From NCBI RefSeq assembly GCF_027595985.1, contig NC_073306.1:96484926-96548925 (forward strand): a stretch of DNA of 64,000 bases. Direction: 5' to 3'. The translations under genes were made by a program, and so were the position numbers. The stretch comes from Sorex araneus (lineage: Eukaryota > Chordata > Mammalia > Eulipotyphla > Soricidae). Under the pieces are notes generated by a model. The model was not told where the DNA came from. It saw only the letters and a list, made by a program, of their open reading frames with translations, and did not search any database. Of this stretch, positions 22,121 to 31,526 are shown in pieces; the first letter of the stretch is position 1; the number at the start of each line of letters is the position of its first letter.

Positions 22121-22885
22121 GGCTTTCAACTTTTTTTTTCAAAAGCAGAGAATGGAGCTAACTGATAAAAAGGCAAGTGTTTCATGTAGGCAAAGGGTAG
22201 TTTCTAGCAGATAATATATTCACGCTCTGAGTGAGCTCTAACAGTCGAGACACCTGCTGAAGTGGTTCCCTCCACCATCCCCAAACACAGTTGACTATGC
22301 ATGTGTGTGTGTGTGTGTGTGTTTGTTGTGCCTTTGTGCTTTCACTTGTCCCGGGATGGCAGTGATCTAGCTTACTGGCGGGGTTTTCGTGTCTACAGTC
22401 TCTGTTGCTGCAGCATTGCCAGTGTGTGTGGTGCAGCATCTGTCTGGGCTCTATTGCATGTGCACTGGAGAACACCCTTGCGAGAAGGGCGAGCCCTGTC
22501 CTGGTGCTGGTGACCATCCTGAGAGCTGCTGCCTTAAGTTGTTCTGTACTGAAGACTCCCAGCTCATTCTTTTTTTTTTTTTTTTCCAGCTCACATTCTT
22601 GGCTTTGACGTCTGAGATCTTTGCTCTTGTCTGTCATGGCTTCCCTTTTCCCCGAACACCCCACTGCCCTGATCCCCAAGACTCTACTAACTCCATGATT
22701 TTGCCTGCCATTGCTCTCTGCCCCTCTGCCCCCGAAAAGAGAGCTTCAGCAATAAAGGGATTCATTCTGTGCTTTGATTTTCTTCAAGTGAGGTGGAAAT
22801 GGAAAATCAAATTTATATGTTTAAAATTCGGTATATTGCTTTGGTATACACATACATGTCATATATATATATGTTGTAAAATGAT
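22121..22885. other. Intergenic stretch with short TG and T runs
   Basis: (TG)n at 22302-22322, a T run at 22569-22585 and an AT run at 22861-22872. No gene or known repeat identified in the remainder. Confidence 0.5.
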
Positions 22886-22966
22886 ACTCACAGTTGAGAC
22901 ATTACTGGTGCCTGCTCGAACAAATCAATGAGCAATGGGATGACAGTGACAGCGACTCACAGTTAA
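22886..22966 (+). mobile_element. RTE-tailed SINE, tail only
   Basis: gttgagacattactggtgcctgctcg ... gagcaatgggatgacagtgacagcgac. Only the 3' ~80 bases remain. A degraded A-tail-type SINE piece in reverse follows at 22995-23105. Confidence 0.75.
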
Positions 22967-23245
22967 GTTTAGTTAAAAAGCTCGTCTCCTTATTTGTGGG
23001 TAGGGTGATGTTGGGACCACACCCAGAAGTGCTGGGAGGACCATCAGTGCTGGGCTCAGATCTGGTCTCCTGGATTCGATGTGTGCTCCAGCCCAGTCTC
23101 CATTCTGAACGTGACCGCCTCACGCCTTACTGATCTTTTACAGGTGACAGTTTGCACCCTTTAATCCATGGCTAGATCCCTTCCATTCGAATCCCTGGTG
23201 ACATCATTCTACTCTCTGTTTCAAAGAATCTGATTAAAAATAAAA

Positions 23246-23812
23246 AGTCGGCCATCTTGCCACATTCAACAGAGAAGCAGCCAGGCGTTCTGGTGAGCAA
23301 CGTGGCTGGAGAATGCTCCGGACCCGAAACCAGGCCTGCAACATCGGGGATCCAGACGGAGGAGGTGCAGCCACCACACCTTCTCCAGATGGAGCCCTGG
23401 TGACACTGAGCAGCAACTAACACAGCTCCAGGATGCGGGACTGGGACACATCCGAACCACGCGGCTGCGGCCGCATGACACTTTTTAAAAACTGAAAACA
23501 TACAATCTTTTAATGGAAAACTAATTATCAAATGCTTCCTTAGTAGGGCTGTCTTTCTTAGGGGGAAACTCCAACAACAATAGAGAGTTTTGTGTTGAAA
23601 TATGGAACGTAATCAAGGTAAAGAGAAAATGAAGTGAAATTCATCAGTTATACAGTTGGGGGTGGGGGGCGCAGGCGGGGGTATACTGGGGATTTTGGTG
23701 GTGGAATATGGGCACTGGTGAAGGGATGGTGTTTGAACATTGTATAACTGAGACATAAACCTGAGAACTTTGTAACTTTCCACATTGTGATAAAATAAAA
23801 ATTTTTAAAAAA
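23246..23812 (+). mobile_element. Short hybrid retroelement with L1-like 3' end, copy 2
   Basis: Starts near cggccatcttgcc. The body (ccttctccagatggagccctgg), an A/T-rich middle (gggggaaactccaacaacaa), then ggtggtggaatatgggcactggtg and an A-rich end. A diverged sister of the copy at 20848, in the same orientation 2.4 kb away. Confidence 0.75.
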
Positions 23813-23909
23813 GTCAACAAAAAGCCCACATAATATTTGTTTACATATCTTTTTCGTAGGATGACTGTTTGAATATTTTACTTAATTTTCAGTCAGATTT
23901 TATATATTT

Positions 23910-24088
23910 TGTTGCTGCTTTATTTGGGGAGGTCACACCTGGCGATGCACAGGGGTTACTCCTGGCTCTGCACTCAGGAATTACTCCTGGCAATGCTCAG
24001 GGGACCATATGGGATGCTGGGATTTTAACCCGGGTTGGCCGAGTGAAAGGCAAATGCCCTACCCGCTGTTCTATAGCTCCAGCCCCTT
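23910..24088 (-). mobile_element. Young tRNA-type SINE
   Basis: Near-consensus body (gtcacacctggcgatgcac, ttactcctggctctgcac). The B-box complement is changed to ttttaacccggg. Confidence 0.9.
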
Positions 24089-24134
24089 GTTGCATTTTAA
24101 GGTGGGTATTTTTCTAAGGAGATCGAGGGAGTTT

Positions 24135-24285
24135 TTGTTCTGTTGTTTGTGCTCAGGGGTTATCCTTACTCTGCAATCAAGGATAACTCCTGGTGGGCTT
24201 GGGGGACCCTTTAGGGTGTCAGGGATCAAACCCCAGTCATCTGTGTGCAAGGCAGATGCCCTAGCTGCTATACTATATTTCTGGT
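24135..24285 (-). mobile_element. Old tRNA-type SINE
   Basis: gctcaggggttatccttac, ggataactcctggtggg and ggatcaaaccccagtc are recognisable. Confidence 0.65.
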
Positions 24286-24321
24286 ATGTATTTTTAATAA
24301 CTGTCCTTTATCATATGTGTC

Positions 24322-24515
24322 TTTTTTTTTAAACTAAATCACCGTGAGATAGAGCATTACAAAATTGTTCATGATTGCATTTCAGTCATACAATGTTCCA
24401 ACACCCATCTCCCCACCGGTGTAATTTCCCAGCACCAGTTTCCCCAATTTCCCTCCCACCCCTTCAAACCACCCCCACTTTAGCCTGCCTCTATGGCAGG
24501 CACCCCTCTTCTCTT

Positions 24516-24552
<37 letters not shown>

Positions 24553-24870
24553 AGGCCTTATGGTTTGTGATACAGATGCTGAAAGGTTATCATCTATGTC
24601 CCTTTACCTGCTTTCAACACTCAGTTCTTGTCTAGAGTGATCATTTCCAGCTAGTATTGTCCTAATGGACCTCCTTTATCTTTACCATCCTCCATCTCCC
24701 ACACCATTGACCCACCATTGACCAGTCCTAGCCCATTTTCCCTGGCCTTTGCTATTAGTTTCATATTTTTTATATCCCACAAATGAATGCAGTCATTCTA
24801 TATCTGTCCCTCTCCTTCTGACTCATTTCACTCATATCTTATGTGTTTCTTGCAAAACTTTCTCCCAGTT
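24322..24870 (-). mobile_element. L1 3' UTR end
   Basis: Reverse L1 tail: T run, aaatcaccgtgag, cagtcatacaatgttcc, then the C/T-rich region with (CT)n at 24519-24547, ending near ctgactcatttcactc. Confidence 0.85.
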
Positions 24871-24974
24871 GGTGACTCTTTCTCCTGCGTGTCTTTCGCG
24901 GCAGCTTTACATTTTAATGAATCTTGTTCATTCTGTCTTGTAGAGTGTGCCTTTGATATATTGTTTTTTTATTT

Positions 24975-25135
24975 CGTTGTTTGCTTATTTAGGGGGCCAC
25001 ACCCATTGTATTTAGGGCTTCCTCCTAGCTCTGCACTTAGGATCACTCCTGGAGGTGCTTGGGGGCCATATGGAGTACTGGGGTTTGAATCGGGATCAGT
25101 CGCTGGAAAGCCTGTGCCTTGACTCCTGCACTCTC
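24975..25135 (-). mobile_element. Old tRNA-type SINE
   Basis: gggggccacacccattg, ggcttcctcctagctctgc and ggtttgaatcgggatcag (B-box complement) readable. Confidence 0.7.
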
Positions 25136-25174
25136 TGTCCACCCCCTGGTGTAATGTTTTAAGAATCATCACTA

Positions 25175-25320
25175 GGGGCCCAGGGATGGGTTTACTGGTA
25201 TAACACCTGCTTTGCAAGTGAGACTCAAGTTCGATCCAGGTTGATCTTATATCACAGGGTGATCCTGGGTCCCCAGTGCACTGGACTCAAGTGGACATCT
25301 CCTGGACACTGAAAAAAGCA
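25175..25320 (+). mobile_element. Probable old SINE head
   Basis: ctggtataacacctgctttgc ... caagttcgatccagg has A- and B-box-like parts. The body differs from the common family. Confidence 0.45.
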
Positions 25321-25377
25321 TGACATCACCACCAAAAGCAAGTCATCACCCTAGCTTTCCCCCTGTGTTATCTATTT

Positions 25378-25735
25378 TTCGGTTTGCTTTGGGGATACAC
25401 CCAGTGTACTCAGGGCTTACTCCTGACTCTGTGCTCAGGGATAATCCTTGGCAGGCTGGATATCGAACCCAGGTCAGCATCAGCTCGTGCAAGCCCAGCA
25501 TGCTGCCTGCTACACTACTGCTCTGGCCTCTTTTTTTTCTTTTTTCTTTTTGGGTCACACCCGGCGATGCACAGGGTTACTCCTGGCTCTGCACTCAGGA
25601 ATTACTCCTGGTGATGCTCAGGGGACCATATGGGATGCTGGGAATCGAACCCAGGTCAGCCTTGTGCAAGGCAAACGCCCTACCCTCTGTGCTATTGCTC
25701 CTGCCCCTGCTCTGGCCTCTTATAGGGGTTTTATA
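25378..25735 (-). mobile_element. Old tRNA-type SINE, split by a younger copy
   Basis: The left part has ggggatacacccagtg and cgaacccaggtcagc, with the head complement ctactgctctggcctc at 25513-25530. That head is repeated at 25708-25720 as a target duplication. Confidence 0.8.
25532..25707 (-). mobile_element. Younger SINE nested in a SINE
   Basis: Near-consensus copy. The 13-bp duplication tgctctggcctct at 25519-25531 and 25708-25720 proves insertion into the host head. Confidence 0.93.
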
Positions 25736-25774
25736 GTTCTGTTTACACTTATGTCTATGGTACAATTGGGGTGT

Positions 25775-25955
25775 ATTTTTTTTTGGGATTTGGACATTTC
25801 AGTGGTATTCAGGGGCCATTCCTGTCTCTGCTCACGAATAACCCCTAGCAGTATTCAGGGTATTACATGTGGTGCCAGGAATCAAGTCAGGCTTGGCCAA
25901 AAGTGACCACTTACAAAGCCAGTGCCTTACTTCCTAGGCTATCTCTCTGGCCTCA
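25775..25955 (-). mobile_element. Very old tRNA-type SINE
   Basis: ggtattcaggggccattcctg and ggtgccaggaatcaagtcagg, with gctatctctctggcc at the head end. Confidence 0.6.
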
Positions 25956-25969
25956 ATGACACTTTTTTT

Positions 25970-26350
25970 GATATTTTTTTTCGGGGCTGGGAGTACCTGG
26001 CAATACTCAGGGGATCTTATGAATCTTCTGTACTCCTGACTTTTTTTTCTTCTTTTTGGGACACACCTGGCGATGCACAGAGGTTACTCCTGGCTCTGCA
26101 CTCAGGAATTATTCCTGGGGGTACTCAGGGGACCATATGGGATGCTGGAAATTGAACCCGGGTCGGCCTCGTGCAAGGCAAATGCCCTACCGGCTGTGCT
26201 ATCCCTCCAGCCCCGTACTCCTGACTTTGTACTCAGGAATTACCTCTGATGTTGCTTAGGGGAACTTATGGAACGCCAGGGATTGAACCCAGGTCGACAG
26301 CTTGCAAGGCAAACACCCTACTCACTGTATTATCTCTCAGAGCCCCCCCC
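25970..26350 (-). mobile_element. Old SINE, split by a younger copy
   Basis: Left piece gggctgggagtacctggcaat; right piece gtactcaggaattacctctg ... gggattgaacccaggtcg. Together they make one copy around 26044-26214. Confidence 0.8.
26044..26214 (-). mobile_element. Younger SINE nested in a SINE
   Basis: Target duplication gtactcctgacttt at 26030-26043 and 26215-26228. Body near consensus. Confidence 0.93.
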
Positions 26351-26401
26351 CCCCGTAATGCATTTCAAATTAATATATAAAGTCAATATCTAGATACACT
26401 T

Positions 26402-26550
26402 TTGGTTTTTTTTTTTTTTTGGCACAGCTGAAGTGCTCAGGAATTACTCCTGGCAGGGCTCGAGGGACCCTATGTGCTGCTGGGGATGAAACTAGGGTCT
26501 GCTGAAGGCAAGGCAAGTCCCTCAACCCCTGTATTCTCCACAGCCCCTCC
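26402..26550 (-). mobile_element. Old tRNA-type SINE
   Basis: T run, gctcaggaattactcctggc and ggatgaaactagggtctgc. 26551-27034 after it is unique-looking with no gene. Confidence 0.65.
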
Positions 26551-27034
26551 TCATTTCTTCACACATGACCATCATCAAATTGTGTAAAGTCTCTTGCTGA
26601 TTGTTTTCATAATCCCTTTATCCGCCTTCTTACTTCTCAGTCCCTTGGTCCCAATATAATGAAAATATACCCTTGTTACTGTGTGTGTAATGCTGTGTCT
26701 TGGTTTTAATTTTTGCAAATTGCCTTGGGCAGCAGTGACAAGAGATCCTCAAGTCTCAGTGACTCACGACATCTTACTTCTTGCTCACTATAGATGAGTG
26801 ATTGTGGTTTGGAGGGTGACAGTTCTCTACTGCATCCTCTCAGTGAGGGACCCAGGAAGAAGGCAGCCTCCGTTTCCAAAAGAAAGTTGGCCAGAGCAGT
26901 GATGTTTCCCCTTGGAATTAGCATGTTTCACTGTGCTCCCATGAGTCTATCTGAGGCTCACACGGGGTGGGAGCTTGCCTTTGGCAACCCGCAGGGATCT
27001 CAGGATCCTTTCACAGGCAGAGAGTGCAGACAAC

Positions 27035-27225
27035 TTCTTTTTTCTCTCTTTTGGGTGGGGGCCCAGCAATGTTCAGGGCTTACTCCTGGCTCTGTGCTCG
27101 AGGATCATTTCTGGCATTGCTAAAGGGACCACATGGGTACCACATGGAGTACTGGGGATTGAAGTGGGCTTGGCTGCATGTAAGGCAAGTCCCCTATCTC
27201 CTGTATTATCTCTCAGGGCCTGACT
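27035..27225 (-). mobile_element. Old tRNA-type SINE
   Basis: gcttactcctggctctgtg, gggattgaagtgggcttgg. A duplicated gggaccacatgg/ggtaccacatgg stretch lies near 27126-27150. Confidence 0.7.
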
Positions 27226-27264
27226 TGTATTTTTTACACTATTATGTTAAAAAAAAATCTATTC

Positions 27265-27418
27265 TTCGGGCTAGAGAAAGTACAGCAGCTAAAGCACTTG
27301 CCGACCGGGGTTTGATCTTCAGCACCTCATATGTCCCCTGAGCATCATTAGGAGTGATCCCTAAGAACAGAGCCAGGAGTAAGCCCTGAGCACAGCTGGG
27401 GAGTGGCCCATGAACACA
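27265..27418 (+). mobile_element. tRNA-type SINE, shortened head
   Basis: gggctagagaaagtacagc, a B-box-like ggggtttgatcttc, and gagccaggagtaagccctgag. Confidence 0.75.
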
Positions 27419-27420
27419 TA

Positions 27421-27962
27421 TATATGTATCACTTGTATCAGTTGTCATCCCATTGATCTTCGATTTGCTCGAGTGGGCGCCAGTAACATCTCCATTCGTC
27501 CTTGTCGCGTGCTAGTGTAGCCCAGTGGTATCTCCTTGATCCAGAAGCAGGAAGAGCCTCAAACCGTTCATTCAGGGTTTTGACAAAGAAGTCTGACTAT
27601 CTTGTTGGTGGGCGGCCACTCGGTCTTTTGATGTCTTACGGAATCCAGTCGGTAACAGCTCTAGTCCAGCAGTCGTCTCTGAATTGCATTACATGTTCGG
27701 CCCATCTGATTTTTGACACCTTGGCAAACAAGACAGCGTCCCTGATTCTTGATCTTTGACGGAGGTCAGAACTCCGGATTCCTTCTCTCATTGGAGTGAA
27801 ATGTGATATTCCAAGCATAGCTCTTTCAGTTACTCTTTGGGATACCTGAATAGTGTTCTCGTCTTGTTTTCGTAGGGCCCAGGTCTCTGAGGCATATGTT
27901 AGTGCAGGAAGAACGGTGGAGTATATATGTATATATGTATATATATAGATTGATTGCATGAT
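27421..27962 (-). mobile_element. RTE-clade retrotransposon 3' end (RT C-terminus)
   Basis: The minus frame (27636-27959) reads LPALTYASETWALRKQDEN and, further on, VSKIRWAEHVMQF, a typical C-terminal region of RTE/BovB reverse transcriptases. One stop (TAA) interrupts it after WIP. In the same frame it then continues with IKRPSGRPPTR, another stop, HWATLARDKDEWRCYWRPLEQ and a final stop about 20 bases before the element end. Two in-frame stops make it dead. It is 5'-truncated, and a TA-repeat lies at its broken end (27920-27947). It defines the sequence used as the 3' tail by the RTE-tailed SINEs. Confidence 0.88.
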
Positions 27963-28199
27963 TAGAAATATAATTTAGTGTCTCAAAGCCTTTATTCCAT
28001 ATGAGGATCTATCCATTTTCCCAGTGATGAACAGCTAGGTGCTGTGAACTTCTCTAATCTAAATGAAGGCACCTCAAGGGGTTGGAGAGATTATTGAAAA
28101 AGCTGATGCATGCTTTGCATACAGGAGGCCAGGCTTTCATTCAAAGGATTGCCTGGTACCCTGAGAACAGAACCAGGACTTTATCTGGTCTACAAGGAA

Positions 28200-28385
28200 A
28201 CAATTTTGCTGGAGTGATAGAGTACAATGGGTAGGGTGTTTGCCTTGCACATGGACAACTGGGTTCAATCCCTGGCATCCCACATGGTCCCCCAAACAGT
28301 TTCCATGTATGATTCCTGAGTGCAGACCCAGGAATAACCCCTGAACATCTCTGAGTGTGGTCCAAAAGGGAAAAAAAACATAAAT
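28200..28385 (+). mobile_element. tRNA-type SINE
   Basis: gctggagtgatagagtacaatgg head, B-box gggttcaatccc, A-rich end. An even older head-like piece precedes it (28077-28195). Confidence 0.8.
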
Positions 28386-28544
28386 ACAAATAAATAGGTT
28401 TTATTTTTATCTCAAAACTTTCTTTCAAAGATAAATGAGCCATGTCCTTCCTTAATCTTAGTTTCTTGAAAACAGCATCTCTATGTTCCATTTAGGAGAA
28501 CTCCAAACTTTTTTGTTTTAATTTTCTTTTTGTTTATGTTTTTT

Positions 28545-28662
28545 ATGTTTTTTTTTTCCTGGTGATGCTCTGGGGGACCATATGAAATGCTGGGTATGGA
28601 ACCCAGGTTGCTCATGTGCAAAGCAAATGTCTTATGTGTTGTATTATCTCTCCAGCCCCCAT
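28545..28662 (-). mobile_element. tRNA-type SINE, body truncated
   Basis: ggtgatgctctgggggacc, ggaacccaggttgctc and ctctccagcccc. Confidence 0.75.
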
Positions 28663-28689
28663 ATTTATGTTCTCAAATCCTACTTCTCT

Positions 28690-28870
28690 CTCTTTTTTTT
28701 TTTTTTGCTTTTTGGGTCACACCTGGCGATGTGCAGGGGTTACTCCTGGCTCTGCACTCAGGAATTACCCCTGGCCGTGTTCAGGGGACCATATGGGATG
28801 CTGGGATTTGAACCCGGGTCGGCCGCGTGCAAGGCAAACGCCCTACCCGCTGTGCTATCGCTCCAGCCCC
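28690..28870 (-). mobile_element. Young full-length tRNA-type SINE
   Basis: Consensus-like. Target duplication cctacttctct at 28679-28689 and 28871-28881. Confidence 0.95.
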
Positions 28871-29006
28871 CCTACTTCTCTTTTAACCTGCTATAATCTG
28901 GTTTTAGTACCTACAATTATATTTATAATTGTTCTCAGCACCATCACAAAAATCCTCCAGTTACAGGTTAATGGCCTGTTTCCACCTGGCATTTGCCTTG
29001 ATGGAC

Positions 29007-29007
29007 C

Positions 29008-29050
<43 letters not shown>
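29007..29050. repeat. (TCTG)n microsatellite
   Basis: About 11 tetranucleotide units. Confidence 0.95.
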
Positions 29051-29192
29051 CCTGTCTCTCTGTACCTAGCTCCCTCTTACTTTGGGAATAACTATAGGAT
29101 GCTCTTTCTCAACATTGTCCCTTTTTGCAGGGCAGGCACATACCTGACAGTGATGTGCTTTTTCCTGAGCCACTCACCCACCCTGACCAGGT

Positions 29193-29410
29193 GTTTTTTT
29201 TTTTTAATTGAATCACTGTGAATACACAGTTACAAGGTTGTTTATGATTGGGTTTCAGTCATACAATGTTCCAACACCAGTCCCTTCACCAGTGTACATT
29301 TTCCACCACCAATGTCTCCAGTTTCCCTCCCACACCCCCAAACTGCCTCTGTGCTTTATGGCAGATACTTTTCTTCTCTCTCTCTTCTTTTTCTTTCTCT
29401 CTCTCTCTCG

Positions 29411-29449
<39 letters not shown>

Positions 29450-29820
29450 CTTTTGGGCATTTTGGTTTATAATACAGGTACGAAAAGGTTATCACGTGTA
29501 TCCCTTTATCTACTTTCAGCACTCAGTTTTTGTCCTGAGTGATCATGTTCAACTATTATTGTCATAGTGGTCCCTTCTCTATCCCAATTGTCCTCCATTT
29601 CCCCCTGCTCCCAACCCCCCATCCCAACACCTGCCACTTGTGGCAAGCTTCTAACTGTGTACCAGTCCTCCTGGCCCCTGTTTCTTCTCTCCTTGCATTT
29701 TAGTCTCATACTATTTTCTTTTTAACATCCCAGAAATGACTGTAGTCATTCTGTCTGTCTCTCTTCTTGTGACTCTTTTGCTGACCATGTCCATCCACTT
29801 ATAAGCAAATTTCATGAGCT
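29193..29820 (-). mobile_element. L1 3' UTR end
   Basis: T run, gaatcactgtgaatacac, catacaatgttccaacacc, a long CT-rich tract (29375-29450), ending after ccatccacttataagcaaat. Confidence 0.85.
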
Positions 29821-30069
29821 TGTCGTGAGCTTGTGGATGCAGGAGCATGGTCCCCTCCAGCCCACCCCAACATCCTTTGCATGAGGGAGGCCTGGGTTAG
29901 ATTCCAGAAAACACCTGCTCAGTAGCCCTCCCCTCCCCAGTAGTCCCAGGAATCATGGATGTGGCCCCAAAGCAAAAGTAAAAGAAAGAAGAGCTATTGT
30001 GTGGTGTCTGCATGAGTGAAGGCTCCATTTCCTAGGACACTCTTGCTCATTCAACTCTAAGGTTTTGTT

Positions 30070-30245
30070 TCTGTTTTGTTTTTTCCTGTTCTTGAGCCAC
30101 ACCCAGCAATGCTCAGGGCTTACTTCTGTCTCTGTGGGATCATTCCTGGCAGGACTCAGGGGATCATATGGGGTGCTGGGGAGTGAACATAAGTTGGTTG
30201 TGTGCAAGGCAAATACCTTAACCTTTGTACAATCTCTCTAGCTCT
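30070..30245 (-). mobile_element. tRNA-type SINE
   Basis: gagccacacccagcaatgc, tcatatggggtgctgggg, and the head end caatctctctagctc. Confidence 0.75.
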
Positions 30246-30279
30246 ATTCTTTTTCTTGTTTTATGTGTATTTTTAAAGA

Positions 30280-30455
30280 AATGTTTTTGTTTTGGACATC
30301 ACACCTGGCAGTGCTCAGGACTTTCTTCTGGCTGCTCTCAGGGATCACTCCTGGCGGGGTTTGGGGGAACCACATATAGTGCCAGGGATTGAACCTGGAT
30401 GGGCCCAAGTACAAAGCAAATGCTCTAACCCCTGCACTATTTCTCTGCCAAAATT
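30280..30455 (-). mobile_element. tRNA-type SINE
   Basis: ggacatcacacctggcagtg, gggattgaacctggatggg, and the A-box complement ccctgcactatttctctg. Confidence 0.75.
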
Positions 30456-30584
30456 GGTTGGTTGCAGCACTAGTTGTATAGCAGGAGCAAGACATTCTGG
30501 AAACCTAATGAACTTGGGTGAATGAATAAATAAATAAGGAATCATTCTGACACCCGCTTCACAAATAGTTGTTTGTTTTTGTTT

Positions 30585-30795
30585 ACTTGTTTTGAGTTTG
30601 GGGTAACACCCTGCATGCTTACTCCTGGCTCTGTGCTTCAAAGATCTCTCCTGGTGGTGATGGGGACCTGACGGGGTGGTGCGGCTCCAACGCGGGTCAG
30701 TTGCCTACAAGGCAGGCGCCCTATTCGTTTTGCTGCGGATAGAACGCGGGTCAGTTGCCTGCAAGGCAACCTGTTCGTTTTACTATTGCCCCCCA
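30585..30795 (-). mobile_element. tRNA-type SINE with duplicated promoter region
   Basis: The body is at 30590-30680. The B-box-to-A-box part is then present twice: aacgcgggtcagttgcc at about 30689 and again at about 30743, each followed by caaggca...ttcgtttt. The second half is unusually rich in CpG. Confidence 0.75.
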
Positions 30796-31330
30796 CGCCC
30801 ACGAATAATACGGTCCGGCTCTAGGTGCTGGGTAATGCCTGGAGCGCTCCCTATGCCCTCGCTGGTTTCCAGCCTTCCACTTGCAACACCGTCCCGGGAG
30901 ATGCCTAGGACCTTTTCTCTCCCTTGACATGGTCTGGGCTTCCCTGGACAGGAGTGTCGGCTGTTCCTGGACGTCGCGATCACGGGAGGCGGCTGAGCTC
31001 CCTGCCTCTCCAGTGTCTGCGGCGCGATCCTCAGTCCGGGTTCTCGCAGGGAGGGGGAGCGTTCCGGAGGGCAGCGGCGAGACCCGCCCACCAGGGGGCG
31101 CGCGCGCAGCTTCCAGCCCCGCGTCGGCGGAGCGGCCCGGAGTGATGCGCCTTGGTGCCGAGATCGGCAGTCCGTGCTCAGGAGCCCTCGGAGAGGTTCT
31201 CAGCGTTTTATTTTAAAGACGCCGAAATGCAGCCAGCAGAACGAGGCTAAGCCACTTGCTCGGGAGCACTTCCTTGCAACAACAGACCACGGGTGCCGCT
31301 CGCCCACCCGCGGCTGGAGGCGCCCCAGTA
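30796..31330. promoter_or_regulatory. Isolated CpG-rich patch between the two genes
   Basis: Dense CpG (gacgtcgcgatcacgg, gcgcgcgcgc) in otherwise CpG-poor intergenic DNA, with no coding match on either strand. It lies between the CTTNBP2NL 3' end and the WNT2B proximal promoter. That is where the alternative upstream WNT2B first exon of human isoform WNT-2B1 would be expected from remembered gene layout. I did not find that exon's peptide. Confidence 0.5.
31088..31101 (+). promoter_or_regulatory. CTCF-type motif
   Basis: ccaccagggggcgc is a near-perfect match to the CTCF core consensus (CCASYAGRKGGC type), inside the CpG-rich patch. Binding and insulator role are inferred. Confidence 0.65.
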
Positions 31331-31367
31331 CCTCCCTTGTGCATTTGAACGCCTCCCTTGTGCATTT

Positions 31368-31510
31368 TTTCTTTCTTTTTGGGTCACACCCGGCGATGCT
31401 CAGGAGTTACTTCTGGCGGTGCTAAGGGGACCACATGGGATGCTGGGAATTGAACCCGGGTCGACCGCGTGCAAGACAAACGCCCTACCCGCTGTGCTAT
31501 CACTCCAGCC
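31368..31510 (-). mobile_element. tRNA-type SINE, internally deleted
   Basis: ctttttgggtcacacccggcg and gggaattgaacccgggtcg are intact. One of the paired ctcctgg segments is lost. Near-duplicates cctcccttgtgcattt (31352-31367) and cctcccttctgcattt (31511-31526) flank it. Confidence 0.88.
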
Positions 31511-31526
31511 CCTCCCTTCTGCATTT

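Noticed and set aside
22182..22679. 165-codon minus frame with a Lys run and a His/Thr run
   Set aside because: The runs come from a T tract and a TG microsatellite. Nothing else resembles a protein.
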